A stretch of DNA of 64,000 bases from Hymenobacter oligotrophus (lineage in GTDB: Bacteria > Bacteroidota > Bacteroidia > Cytophagales > Hymenobacteraceae), in contig NZ_CP032317.1 in NCBI RefSeq assembly GCF_003574965.1, positions 2,666,001 through 2,730,000 of the forward strand. The letters are read 5' to 3'. The first letter of the stretch is position 1. Each line of letters starts with the position of its first letter. Below, piece after piece: positions 51,376 to 59,140 of the stretch. The translations under genes and the position numbers were made by a program. Below the pieces are notes generated by a model that saw only the letters and a list, made by a program, of their open reading frames with translations, did no database searches and was not told the DNA's origin.

Positions 51376-51906
51376 ATGGATACTACCCTGTTGCTGCAAG
51401 GCCAAATGGTAACGCTGCGGCCGCTCACGCCCGCCGACAAAGAGCTGTTTTACCAATGGGCTGTGCGCTCCGATGCCACGCCGTACATCTTCGGCCCCGA
51501 CCAAGGCGCGCAGGTACCCTCCTGGGAGGAGCTCTTTGGCGACTACCTGCCGCATTATTTCGATAGCTCGGCGCCTAACCTAGGGCAGTCGTTCGGCATC
51601 GAAGTGAACGGGCAACCCATTGGCCAGATCAACTACGACGAAATCGACCCGCTCGACAACTCCACCGAGCTCGACATCTGGATTGCCTCCAACACCGATA
51701 CCGGCCGCGGCTACGGCACCGACGCCCTCAATACCTTGGTCGAATACCTGTTCGAGCAATTGGGCGTGGAGGTATGCACCATTGTACCGGCGGCCTCCAA
51801 CACGCGCGCCATCCGCACCTACGAAAAAGCCGGGTTTACGCTCGCCCGCGAGGTGGTGCACAACCAAGTGCGCTGGCTGCACATGGAGCGCCGGTGCACT
51901 ACCTAG
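51376..51906 (+). CDS. GNAT acetyltransferase (AAC(6')-Ib/RimJ-like)
   Basis: 176-aa N-acetyltransferase of the GNAT fold. VTLRPLTPADKELFYQW begins the domain; acetyl-CoA binding is at DIWIASNTDTGRGYGTDALN (motif A with RGYG) and the end AIRTYEKAGFTLAREVVHNQ (motif B). The layout is close to the aminoglycoside 6'-acetyltransferase-like and RimJ-like groups, but substrate cannot be inferred. The stop TAG is part of a CCTAGG. Convergent with the SDR gene across the DnaA-box region. Confidence 0.85.
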   Translation: MDTTLLLQGQMVTLRPLTPADKELFYQWAVRSDATPYIFGPDQGAQVPSWEELFGDYLPHYFDSSAPNLGQSFGIEVNGQPIGQINYDEIDPLDNSTELDIWIASNTDTGRGYGTDALNTLVEYLFEQLGVEVCTIVPAASNTRAIRTYEKAGFTLAREVVHNQVRWLHMERRCTT

Positions 51907-52220
51907 GGCTGCTTGCCAAAGCGGTTAGCTACGGCACCGGCATTGCTAAAGTTTTAAACAAAGTTATCCACACAGTGTGCATTAGTTACTTAACATATTG
52001 CACCACAATAAGTTATTGACACACACCTTTATTAAACCACCAGTTCAAAAGGCTTATTCACACTCGGGGTTAGGCTTTGTTATCGGTATCGCCGAAGCTG
52101 CTTGCCTCTGGTATTGAAACACCAAAGCACCCAGGGCAACGCCCCTTTACATAAGCAACCAAGCCGCCGCAACCTGGGCAGGCTGGGGCGGCTTGGGTGT
52201 GCCGGCGGCGGTTGCTGGCC
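51907..52220. other. AT-rich convergent intergenic region with DnaA-box-like sites
   Basis: Between two convergent genes, so no promoter is expected. Contains TTATCCACA (51964-51972, perfect DnaA box), TGTGCATTA (51976-51984, other strand, one mismatch), TTATTGACA (52013-52021, one mismatch) and TTATTCACA (52054-52062, fits TTATNCACA). AT-rich from about 51950 to 52080. CACACAGTGTG is a palindrome at 51969-51979. Candidate replication-origin-like or DnaA-titration site; dnaA itself is not in the window. Confidence 0.45.
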
Positions 52221-53084
52221 CTAGGTGTTCAGGATTTCGCCGCCGTTGGGGTGCAGGGCTTGGCCCGTAATGTACGAGGCGTCGTCGGAGGCCAAAAACA
52301 CGTAGCACGGGCCCACCTCGGAAGGCTGACCGGGGCGCTTCATGGTAGTGTCCTGCCCAAACTTGGCCACCTTTTCGGGCGGAAACGAGGCCGGAATGAG
52401 CGGCGTCCAGATGGGGCCGGGCGCTACCGAGTTCACCCGGATTTTCTTCTCGGCCAGCTGCTGCGCCATGGAGCGCGTAAAGGCCGTAATAGCGCCTTTG
52501 GTTGAGGTGTAATCGACCAGTTGCTGGTTGCCGCGGTAGGCATTGATGCTGGACGTGTTGATGATGCTGTCGCCTTCTTGCATGTGCTTGAGGGCGGCGC
52601 GCGTTACCCGCACAAACGAGAAGAAGTTGACCTGAAAAGTGTCTTCCCACTGCTCGTCGTCTACTTCCGTCAGGTCTTCGCTCACGAACTGCTCGGCAGC
52701 GTTGTTTACCAGGATATTCAGGCGGCCCAGCTCCTGCACGGTCCGCTCCACCAGCTCGTGACAAAACTGCCGGTCGCGCAAATCGCCGGGAATGGCCAGG
52801 CAGCGGCGGCCCTCCTGCTCCACCAACTGGCGGGTTTTGTGGGCATCTGCCTCTTCGCTGGCGAGGTAGGTAATGGCTACGTCGGCGCCCTCGCGGGCGA
52901 AGTGCACCGCAATGGAGCGCCCGATGCCCGAGTCGCCGCCCGTAATCAGGGCCACCTTGTCCTTTAGCTTGTCGCTGCCTTTGTAGCCCTCGCGGATGTA
53001 CTCCGGTTTGGGCGTCATTTCCTGCTCGAGGCCGGGCTGCTGCTCTTGCTGTTGCGGCGGCAGCTGCGTGGGTTTGTTTTCCAT
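52221..53084 (-). CDS. SDR-family oxidoreductase (general stress protein 39-like)
   Basis: 287-aa NAD(P)-dependent short-chain dehydrogenase from the ATG at 53084. N-terminal Gln/Pro-rich tail of about 40 residues (TQLPPQQQEQQ), then the cofactor motif LITGGDSGIGRSIAV, NNAAEQF, and the catalytic Ser-Tyr-Lys in IINTSSINAYRGN and VDYTSTKGAI. The extended N terminus and PGPIWTPLIPASFP are typical of the YdaD/YhxC (GSP39) group, which is often stress-induced. Substrate unknown. Its stop is the TAG of a CCTAGG. Confidence 0.9.
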   Translation of the reverse strand: MENKPTQLPPQQQEQQPGLEQEMTPKPEYIREGYKGSDKLKDKVALITGGDSGIGRSIAVHFAREGADVAITYLASEEADAHKTRQLVEQEGRRCLAIPGDLRDRQFCHELVERTVQELGRLNILVNNAAEQFVSEDLTEVDDEQWEDTFQVNFFSFVRVTRAALKHMQEGDSIINTSSINAYRGNQQLVDYTSTKGAITAFTRSMAQQLAEKKIRVNSVAPGPIWTPLIPASFPPEKVAKFGQDTTMKRPGQPSEVGPCYVFLASDDASYITGQALHPNGGEILNT

Positions 53085-53275
53085 AGCGCGTAGTGGTGAG
53101 TAACTAAGCCCCAACAAACGCGCCGGGCGGGCCAGGGTTATGGCCGAGCCAGCCCAATAAGTGGCGCCCCTAGGTGCGCAACTTGTGGGGGCAAGGCAAG
53201 TGCAGCCGCCTGCGCAGAACTTAACGCCGCTGCCCACTTGTTGGCGTCTTCGGTCTTAACCCCAAGTTTATCAAC

Positions 53276-54460
53276 GTGCTTCGTCGTTTCATCGGGCAGT
53301 GCCCGCCTGCCGCCTCCCTCCTGCCGCCAAGCCGTGCTGCGGTTGTTGTTGGCTGGTGGCTGGCGTTGCTGCCGTGCTGGCTGCTGCTTACGGGCAGCCA
53401 ATCGGCTCCTGCTACTGCCACCATTGCCCCGTTGGCGCTGCGCACCGAGCTGTTGCCGCTGGAGCCGGCGGGTTTTTACGTAGCGCGGGTAATTGATGAG
53501 CGTAAAGACCAGCGTGCCGTGGCGTACCTGCTGCCGGCTCCCGACAAGCCCGCTCAGCCCGTGGATTTGCAGGGCGGCGCGGCCACGCTGCGGCGGTTTG
53601 TGCAGCAAGGCATAAAGCGCAACGCGACGCTGCGGCCCGTAACGGTGCGCGTGCGCGAGTGCCGCATTACCGAAACGCCCGTTAGTGGCACCAATTGGCT
53701 CATCGACGGCAAAGTGATGGTGCACTTGGCGTTTGAGTGGCAACGCAACGGCAAAACCATCCCGCTCACGAGCTACCAGGGCGGGGCGCGCTACCGCCGT
53801 ACCACCAAGCAACTGGGCATCATCGAGCCGACGCTGCGCCAAAGCCTTGCCGATGCCCTGGGCAATTTCAACGGCTGGATTGCCCAGGCCGCACGCTACG
53901 ACGAAAAGCTGGCTACCGGGCTGCGCATCAGCGCCACCGACCACACCGCCAACACCGACGCCGACACGCTGTTTTATACCCCCACCCGGCCGCTTACCTA
54001 CGCCGATTTCCGGGCCCAACCCCGCACCAACGGCGGCCGCTACGGCGGAGCCGTGTTTCCGAGCTTTTCGTACCAGGGCAGCGCCAAGCTTGCCGAGGGC
54101 AAAGTGCACGTAACGGTTACCACCAAAGTGTTTGTGGTGCGCAGCGCCTCGTGGCTGGCCCCCACCCACCACGATGCCTACACCCTCAACCACGAGCAAC
54201 GGCACTTCGACTTGGTAAAGCTGGTGGCCGAGCGCTTCAAGCGTAAGCTCAGCCCCGACAGCATGACCCTTGACAACTACAACGCGCGCATGCAGTTTCA
54301 GTACCTGCAATCGTGGTGGGAGATGAACCGCCTGCAGGAGCAATACGACGCCGAAACGGGCGGCGGCCAAAACACCGCGGCGCAAGCGCGCTGGAACCAG
54401 CGCATCGAGGCCGAGTTGCGGGCGTTTGGGGTAAGGCCACCCAGCGCAGCGCAGCCCTAG
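53276..54460 (+). CDS. DUF922-family putative secreted metalloprotein
   Basis: 394 aa with a signal or anchor segment (VVGWWLALLPCWLLLTGSQS) from GTG 53276. The first half is a beta-rich domain of unknown type; the second half contains YTLNHEQRHFDLVKLVAERF, an HExxH-type motif (HEQRH) near residue 305, as in DUF922 proteins, which resemble zinc peptidases. PLTYADFRAQP is the typical entry to that domain. A 450-codon open frame on the other strand is a shadow. Probably acts in the periplasm; activity is not shown. Confidence 0.75.
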   Translation: MLRRFIGQCPPAASLLPPSRAAVVVGWWLALLPCWLLLTGSQSAPATATIAPLALRTELLPLEPAGFYVARVIDERKDQRAVAYLLPAPDKPAQPVDLQGGAATLRRFVQQGIKRNATLRPVTVRVRECRITETPVSGTNWLIDGKVMVHLAFEWQRNGKTIPLTSYQGGARYRRTTKQLGIIEPTLRQSLADALGNFNGWIAQAARYDEKLATGLRISATDHTANTDADTLFYTPTRPLTYADFRAQPRTNGGRYGGAVFPSFSYQGSAKLAEGKVHVTVTTKVFVVRSASWLAPTHHDAYTLNHEQRHFDLVKLVAERFKRKLSPDSMTLDNYNARMQFQYLQSWWEMNRLQEQYDAETGGGQNTAAQARWNQRIEAELRAFGVRPPSAAQP

Positions 54461-54496
54461 GTGACTTGCAGGCCCAGAGCAGCTCGGCACCGGCCC

Positions 54497-54545
54497 ACAA
54501 CACCAACGCCCACCTCCGCAGTGCGGAGGTGGGCGTTGGTGTTGT
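54497..54545. terminator. 49-bp perfect palindrome between convergent genes
   Basis: Arms 54497-54520 and 54522-54545, 24 bp each with no mismatch and only one central base. It separates the DUF922 gene (+) from the lipoprotein gene (-). No T-tract; very strong cruciform or hairpin potential. Confidence 0.8.
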
Positions 54546-54560
54546 AAACGAGGCGCGGGG

Positions 54561-55232
54561 TTAGTTTTTCACTTTCACCTGGCCGTCGTCGGCGTCGCGC
54601 TTTACTTTGGTGCCGTTGGCGTATTCCACTTTCCGGTCGCCGTCTTTGTCAATTTTTACGGTGGTACCGTTGGCGTACACGATTTTTACCTCGCCGTTTT
54701 CGTTTTCGTATTTCACGATGCGGGGCTTGCGCCGGCGGGCCGGGCGCGCAGCGGTTTCGGTGGTGGTAGTGGTGGTAACCGTGGTGGTGCTGGCCGTGCC
54801 GGAGTTGGTGCCCGAGCCGTAGTAGCGGCTGCGGTTGGTTTCGTAGGTGCGGTACTGCGCGTCGTCGCTCAAAATGGTGCGCACCTCCGTGTCGGTGTCG
54901 GCATCGATTTGGCGGGTGGCGGCGTAGCGGCCTGCCGTATCGGTTTCGTACTGGGCATCCAGGTCGCCGAGGCGCTGGGCGCGGGTGTAGTAGGTATTAC
55001 GGAAGCGGCGCACTTTGGCCGTGTCGGTTACGCCTAGGTCGGCGCTTACCTGGTCGGCGGTGCGGTTGGCCTGGTCCTGGTAAATGGTCAGGTCGGCGTC
55101 GTCATCTACCACCACGGCCGTATCGGCCGAGGGCGTAGCGGCCGCATCCACGGCGGCGGGTTTGTCGCGGTTGCAAGCTGTGCTCAGCGCCAGGGTAGCG
55201 GCGCTGGCAAACAGCAATAGGGTATTTTTCAT
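54561..55232 (-). CDS. Lipoprotein with repetitive C terminus
   Basis: 223 aa from the ATG at 55232, with a lipoprotein signal (LFASAATLALSTAC, Cys near residue 20). A region rich in Asp, Thr and Ala follows (ADLTIYQDQANRTADQV), then a Thr/Val run (TASTTTVTTTTTTE), and a tail of short repeats: GEVKIVYANGTTVKID, DRKVEYANGTKVKRD. The repeat unit xVxYANGTxVKxD looks like beta hairpins, as in some surface proteins. No function known. Confidence 0.75.
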   Translation of the reverse strand: MKNTLLLFASAATLALSTACNRDKPAAVDAAATPSADTAVVVDDDADLTIYQDQANRTADQVSADLGVTDTAKVRRFRNTYYTRAQRLGDLDAQYETDTAGRYAATRQIDADTDTEVRTILSDDAQYRTYETNRSRYYGSGTNSGTASTTTVTTTTTTETAARPARRRKPRIVKYENENGEVKIVYANGTTVKIDKDGDRKVEYANGTKVKRDADDGQVKVKN

Positions 55233-55493
55233 GGTTCGGGGGAAGGCGTTGCGTGAAAATACGGGCCCGGTATGGCCCACGGCTGCTGTACGGCTGAGGT
55301 TGATGCACTGTTGCAGCGCCTGTCGGCAGCGAAGCACGCAGCGGTTTGGCTGCCGCCCAACGCGGAGTCTCCTGGCCCCGCTAGCCTATTGCCAAGCTGC
55401 CGACTACCTAGGCGCCACACGCCCGCGCAGTTTGTTGCTCAAGCACCTGAAAGCGCGGCGTTATCGATTCGCTGCGCAGGGCCATCTTTGCCC

Positions 55494-56012
55494 ATGATTG
55501 CAACCGATGCTTTTGCCGAGTTTCCGGAGCTGCGCACCGCCGAGCTGCGGCTTCGCGCCCTAACCCCCGCCGATTTGGAGGCCGTGCGCCCCATCACGTT
55601 CTACGACGGGCAACCGGCCGCTACCTTGGCCCAGGCGCAACGCATGCTGGCCCGCATCGCCGACGACTACCGCAACCACCAAACCATTCATTGGGCCGTA
55701 GCGCTGGCCAGCTCCGATCAGTTGGTGGGCACCTGCGGATTTTACCGGGGCTTTGCCGAAGCGTGCGGCGAAATCGGCTACGTGCTGCGCCCCGAGTACC
55801 GCGGCCACGGCTTGATGACGCAAGCCGTGCGGGCTGTTTGCGCTTTCGGATTTGAACAACTGCAGCTGCGCCAAATCGAAGCGTACACCGAGCTCGACAA
55901 CACGGCCTCGCAGCGGCTGCTGGCGCGCGCCCACTTTGCCCCTGCTTGCTCCGATGTGCCCGGCCTGCTCCGCTACGTGCTGCTTGGGGCCGAAGCCCAC
56001 CGCCGCACCTAG
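55494..56012 (+). CDS. GNAT acetyltransferase (RimJ/RimL-like)
   Basis: 172-aa GNAT protein from the ATG at 55494. TAELRLRALTPADLEAV starts the domain; GEIGYVLRPEYRGHGLMTQA is the acetyl-CoA motif with the R-G-H-G loop; LRQIEAYTELDNTASQRLLA is motif B. This layout is the ribosomal-protein-acetylating RimJ/RimL type, but many relatives act on other substrates. Stop TAG in a CCTAGG. Confidence 0.85.
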   Translation: MIATDAFAEFPELRTAELRLRALTPADLEAVRPITFYDGQPAATLAQAQRMLARIADDYRNHQTIHWAVALASSDQLVGTCGFYRGFAEACGEIGYVLRPEYRGHGLMTQAVRAVCAFGFEQLQLRQIEAYTELDNTASQRLLARAHFAPACSDVPGLLRYVLLGAEAHRRT

Positions 56013-56132
56013 GGGCATGGGCTTGCTTTGCCAGCCAGCTTCCTAGGTGCCGGCAAGAAAGTTTGGGCGGCGGGGCAACGGCTTGCCAAGTTGCTGCATC
56101 TGGCGCATTATCAACCCAACTTTTATCGTCTT

Positions 56133-56813
56133 ATGCGCACCGCACTTCTCTTTCGCACGCTGGCCGTGGCGGCCTTGGTAGTTTCTGCACAAGCGGTGGC
56201 GCTGGCCCAAGGCCCGCTGCGGCAAGTAAACTCATTTGAGCGGGTAAGCGCCAGCGGCGCCGTAAATGTGGTGTTGCGCCAAGCCGCGGCCCAAGAAGTG
56301 CGCGTGGAGGCCCGCCCCGAAGTGGCAGCTCGCGTGCGCACCGAAGTTGCGAACGGCACGCTGCGCATCTACCGCGAACCGGGCAACAGCTGGGGCTCGT
56401 CGATGACCCGCAGCAAAGACGACCAGGTGACGGTGTACGTTACGGCTCCCGCCTTTACGGGCGTGGAGGTAAGCGGCGCCAGCGACCTGAAAGCCAGCTC
56501 GCCCATTCAGGCCGATAAGTTCAGCATTCGGGTCAGCGGCGCCAGCGACGTAACCTTGCAACTCAACGCCCAGAGCCTTTTGGCCAATGCCAGCGGCGCC
56601 AGCGACATCCGCCTTACGGGCCAGGTAGCGCAGCAAGAGGTGCAGGTAAGCGGCAGCAGCGACTACCGCGCCTACGAGCTAAAAAGCCAGAAAGCCACCG
56701 TGCAGGCCAGCGGCGCCAGCGACGCCTACGTGTACGTCGACGGCAACCTGCAAGCCCGCAGCTCCGGCGCCAGCGACGTGCACTACAAAGGCCGCGCCCG
56801 CGTGGCGCAGTAA
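56133..56813 (+). CDS. Head-GIN domain protein (DUF2807)
   Basis: 226-aa exported protein from the ATG at 56133, signal AVAALVVSAQAVALAQ. The mature part is a DUF2807 beta-helix (head, GIN and tail domain family): FERVSASGAVNVVLRQ opens it, and then six rungs each start with SGASD or SGSSD at near-regular intervals of 17-26 residues (VSGASDLKAS, VSGASDVTLQL, ASGASDIRLTG, VSGSSDYRAYE, ASGASDAYVYV, SSGASDVHYKG). The DNA repeat AGCGGCGCCAGCGAC is highly conserved. Probably an adhesin-like periplasmic protein; function unknown. Confidence 0.88.
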   Translation: MRTALLFRTLAVAALVVSAQAVALAQGPLRQVNSFERVSASGAVNVVLRQAAAQEVRVEARPEVAARVRTEVANGTLRIYREPGNSWGSSMTRSKDDQVTVYVTAPAFTGVEVSGASDLKASSPIQADKFSIRVSGASDVTLQLNAQSLLANASGASDIRLTGQVAQQEVQVSGSSDYRAYELKSQKATVQASGASDAYVYVDGNLQARSSGASDVHYKGRARVAQ

Positions 56814-56853
56814 GGCCGCTGGCCGAGCACCTGCTTTTTACAGCTTGCCGCGC

Positions 56854-56898
56854 TACCGCGGCCCGCGCTGCCTCTAATAAGCAACGCGGGCCGCGGTA
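56854..56898 (+). terminator. Long hairpin after the head-GIN gene
   Basis: TACCGCGGCCCGCG (56854-56867) pairs perfectly with 56885-56898. It directly abuts the -7 element of the next gene. Confidence 0.65.
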
Positions 56899-56906
56899 TA
56901 TCTTTG
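56899..56906 (+). promoter_or_regulatory. -7 element upstream of the RluE-like gene
   Basis: TATCTTTG matches TAnnTTTG and lies 97 nt before the start at 57003. No TTG at the standard distance. Confidence 0.45.
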
Positions 56907-57002
56907 TAGTCAACTGGTCAGTTACTTGACTAGATCAATAAGCGCAAAGGACTTATTGCGCTGATAGCGGCGACTTTTGCTGATATCCTCTTTCCACCGC
57001 CC

Positions 57003-57569
57003 ATGGCTCACCGGCATTTTATTCTGCACAAGCCGTTCGGCTACCTCAGCCAGTTTGTAACCGATGCCAAGAAGAAGCGCTTGCTGGGCGAGTTGTACCC
57101 TTTTCCGGAGGGCACCATGGCCATTGGCCGCCTCGACGAGGACAGCGAAGGTTTGCTGTTGCTGACCACCGACGGCCGCGTGAGCGAGCAAATCCGCAAC
57201 GGCGGCGTGGAAAAGGAGTACTACGCGCAAGTAGATGGCCTGATTACCGACGAAGCGTTGGCCGCGCTCGAGCAAGGCGTAACGATTGGTTTGCGCGACG
57301 TGAAATACCAAACCACCGCTTGCCAGGCCCGCCGCCTGCCCGAGCCGCCCGCTTTGCCACCCAGGACCAAGCGCATTCGCGATGACCGCCACGGCCCCAC
57401 GAGCTGGGTTAGCATTACCCTGACGGAGGGCAAGTTTCGGCAGGTGCGCAAGATGACGGCGGCCGTGGGCTACCCTACGCTGCGTTTGGTGCGGGTTCGC
57501 ATCGGCCAGGTGCACCTGCACAACCTGGCCCCGGGCGCCGTGCAAGAGGTAGCTGCCCTGACGGCCTAG
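57003..57569 (+). CDS. rRNA pseudouridine synthase, RluE-like
   Basis: 188-aa RsuA/RluB/E/F-family pseudouridine synthase without S4 domain. LHKPFGYLSQF opens the domain, and MAIGRLDEDSEGLLLLTTDG contains the catalytic Asp (GRLDxDSEGL). RIRDDRHGPTSWVSITLTEG and KFRQVRKMTAAVGYPTLRLV are the family C-terminal motifs. Length and lack of S4 domain fit RluE, which modifies U2457 in 23S rRNA, though RluE versus RluF-like identity would need comparison. Confidence 0.9.
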   Translation: MAHRHFILHKPFGYLSQFVTDAKKKRLLGELYPFPEGTMAIGRLDEDSEGLLLLTTDGRVSEQIRNGGVEKEYYAQVDGLITDEALAALEQGVTIGLRDVKYQTTACQARRLPEPPALPPRTKRIRDDRHGPTSWVSITLTEGKFRQVRKMTAAVGYPTLRLVRVRIGQVHLHNLAPGAVQEVAALTA

Positions 57570-57669
57570 GGCCAGCGCGGTTTTGCCGCCGCCGAGCACC
57601 GCCACGGGTTAGTCCTGGCCCGCTTTTATTGCCTTGTACCTGGGCGCACCCCCACCGTGGCCTTTTGCG

Positions 57670-57677
57670 TACCTTTG
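57670..57677 (+). promoter_or_regulatory. -7 element upstream of the cold-shock gene
   Basis: TACCTTTG matches TAnnTTTG, 68 nt before the start at 57746, leaving a leader of about 60 nt, which fits the long leaders known for cold-shock genes. Confidence 0.5.
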
Positions 57678-57745
57678 TTAGGGCCGCTCATTGGTTTGAG
57701 CTTATGGTTTCCTGAAACCAGCCGAATACAACACCAAGCATTACT

Positions 57746-58216
57746 ATGAGCAGAGGGCAAGGCAGCTTCGGCAAACGCGAAAACGAAAAGAAACGCGCTA
57801 CCAAGCAAAAACAAAAAGAAGAACGCAAGCAAGAACGCCAGGCCGGCGCCAAAAAGGGCCAGAGCCTGGAGGACATGATGGCCTACGTCGACGAGTTCGG
57901 CAACATCACCAACACCCCGCCCGACCCCAACCGGAAGCGCGAAGAAATTGACGTGAACAGCATCCGCCTGGGCGCCGCGCCGGTAGAGGAAGAAAACCCC
58001 GAAGACAAGCTGCGCACCGGCGTGGTATCGTTCTTCAACGAATCGAAGGGTTTCGGCTTCATCAAGGACAAGAAAACCCAGGAGAGCATTTTTGTGCACG
58101 CCAGCGGACTGGTGAACACCATCAAAGAAGGCGACGCGGTAACCTTCGAAATCGAGAACGGGCACAAGGGCCCGCAGGCGGTTTCGGTGCGCACGGGCGG
58201 GGCTCAGCCGGCCTAA
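57746..58216 (+). CDS. Cold-shock domain protein with basic N-terminal extension
   Basis: 156 aa. The C-terminal 65 residues are a cold-shock domain: TGVVSFFNESKGFGFIKDKK with RNP1 (KGFGFI) and SIFVHASGL with RNP2. The first 40 residues are Lys/Arg/Gln-rich (NEKKRATKQKQKEERKQE) and likely unstructured, RNA-binding or nucleoid-like. This long form is common in Bacteroidota and probably acts as an RNA chaperone. The gene has a leader and its own promoter. Confidence 0.9.
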   Translation: MSRGQGSFGKRENEKKRATKQKQKEERKQERQAGAKKGQSLEDMMAYVDEFGNITNTPPDPNRKREEIDVNSIRLGAAPVEEENPEDKLRTGVVSFFNESKGFGFIKDKKTQESIFVHASGLVNTIKEGDAVTFEIENGHKGPQAVSVRTGGAQPA

Positions 58217-58246
58217 CCCACTTACCTTCGAAGCTTTTTCGGCGGC

Positions 58247-58456
58247 ATGGAAACCAAAGACAGCAACGGCAACGTGCTCCACGACGGCGACTCGGTAACG
58301 CTGATCAAAGATTTGAAAGTGAAAGGCTCGTCGCAAACGCTGAAGCGCGGCACGCTGGTAAAGAGCATCCGCCTGACCAACAGCCCTGCCGAGGTTGAAG
58401 GCCGCGCGGGTGGCTCGCTGATGGTGTTGCGCACCGAGTTCCTGAAAAAGGCCTAG
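58247..58456 (+). CDS. PhnA-like small protein (YjdM C-terminal domain only)
   Basis: 69 aa: DSNGNVLHDGDSVTLIKDLK, VKGSSQTLKRGTLVKSIRL and LMVLRTEFLKKA match the C-terminal SH3-like domain of PhnA/YjdM. The zinc-ribbon N-terminal half of PhnA is absent, a normal short variant. Despite its old name it is not a phosphonate enzyme; the role is unknown. It lies 30 nt after the cold-shock gene and its stop is the TAG of CCTAGG. Confidence 0.85.
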   Translation: METKDSNGNVLHDGDSVTLIKDLKVKGSSQTLKRGTLVKSIRLTNSPAEVEGRAGGSLMVLRTEFLKKA

Positions 58457-58577
58457 GTGCCTACCCGCTCCACAACCCGCAGGAGGCCCCCAACGGCCTC
58501 CTTTTCTTTTGCCCGGCTGCACGCGGGGCTGGCTGCGCACCTTTGGTTACCTTAGGCCCGCACCAACCACCCCCGCT

Positions 58578-59138
58578 TTGCCTGCTGCGCCGCCCGTACT
58601 TTCCGTCCGCGAGTTGGAAGCCCGCGACATCGAGGCCATTGCCGATTACTGGTTGCAGGCCGAGCCTGCCTACCTGCAGGGCATGGGCGTCGACCTAGGC
58701 AAGCTGCCCACGCGCGCCGCCTGGCGGCACATGCTGCACGCCCAGCTGGCAACGCCGCTGCTGCAAAAACAGTCGTACTGCCTTGTTTGGGAAGCCGACG
58801 GGCAGGCCGTTGGCCACTGCAACATCAACAACATAAAGCCCCACGAAGAAGCCCACATGCACCTGCACCTATGGCCGGCGGGCGCGCGCCGGCGGAGCTT
58901 GGGCGCGGCGTTGGTGCAGCTGTCGGTGCCGTGGTTTTTTGAGCGCTACGGGCTTCGGCGCCTGTATTGCGAGCCGTACGCGCTAAACCCGGCGCCCAAC
59001 CGCACGCTGCCGCATGTGGGCTTTGAGCTGGTGCGGGAATACGTTACCACGCCGGGCAGTATCAACTTCGAGCAACCGGTGCGGTTGTGGGTGCTTACCC
59101 GCGAGCGGTTTGCCGCCCTGCAGCAAGCCGCCACCTAG
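58578..59138 (+). CDS. GNAT acetyltransferase
   Basis: About 186 aa from TTG 58578; an earlier TTG at 58509 is also in frame. VRELEARDIEAIADYWLQAE begins the domain; LWPAGARRRSLGAALVQLSV is the acetyl-CoA motif and NPAPNRTLPHVGFELVREYV motif B. The Asn-Arg-Thr (NRTL) is typical of RimJ/L-like relatives. Substrate unknown. Stop is the TAG of CCTAGG, facing the DAC-like gene. Confidence 0.8.
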   Translation: MPAAPPVLSVRELEARDIEAIADYWLQAEPAYLQGMGVDLGKLPTRAAWRHMLHAQLATPLLQKQSYCLVWEADGQAVGHCNINNIKPHEEAHMHLHLWPAGARRRSLGAALVQLSVPWFFERYGLRRLYCEPYALNPAPNRTLPHVGFELVREYVTTPGSINFEQPVRLWVLTRERFAALQQAAT

Positions 59139-59140
59139 GG

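Noticed and set aside
53138-54490. A 450-codon open frame on the minus strand opposite the DUF922 gene
   Set aside because: The plus-strand frame has a signal segment, an HExxH-type motif and family features; the minus frame is a GC-rich shadow with His/Gly/Val/Gln-rich composition.
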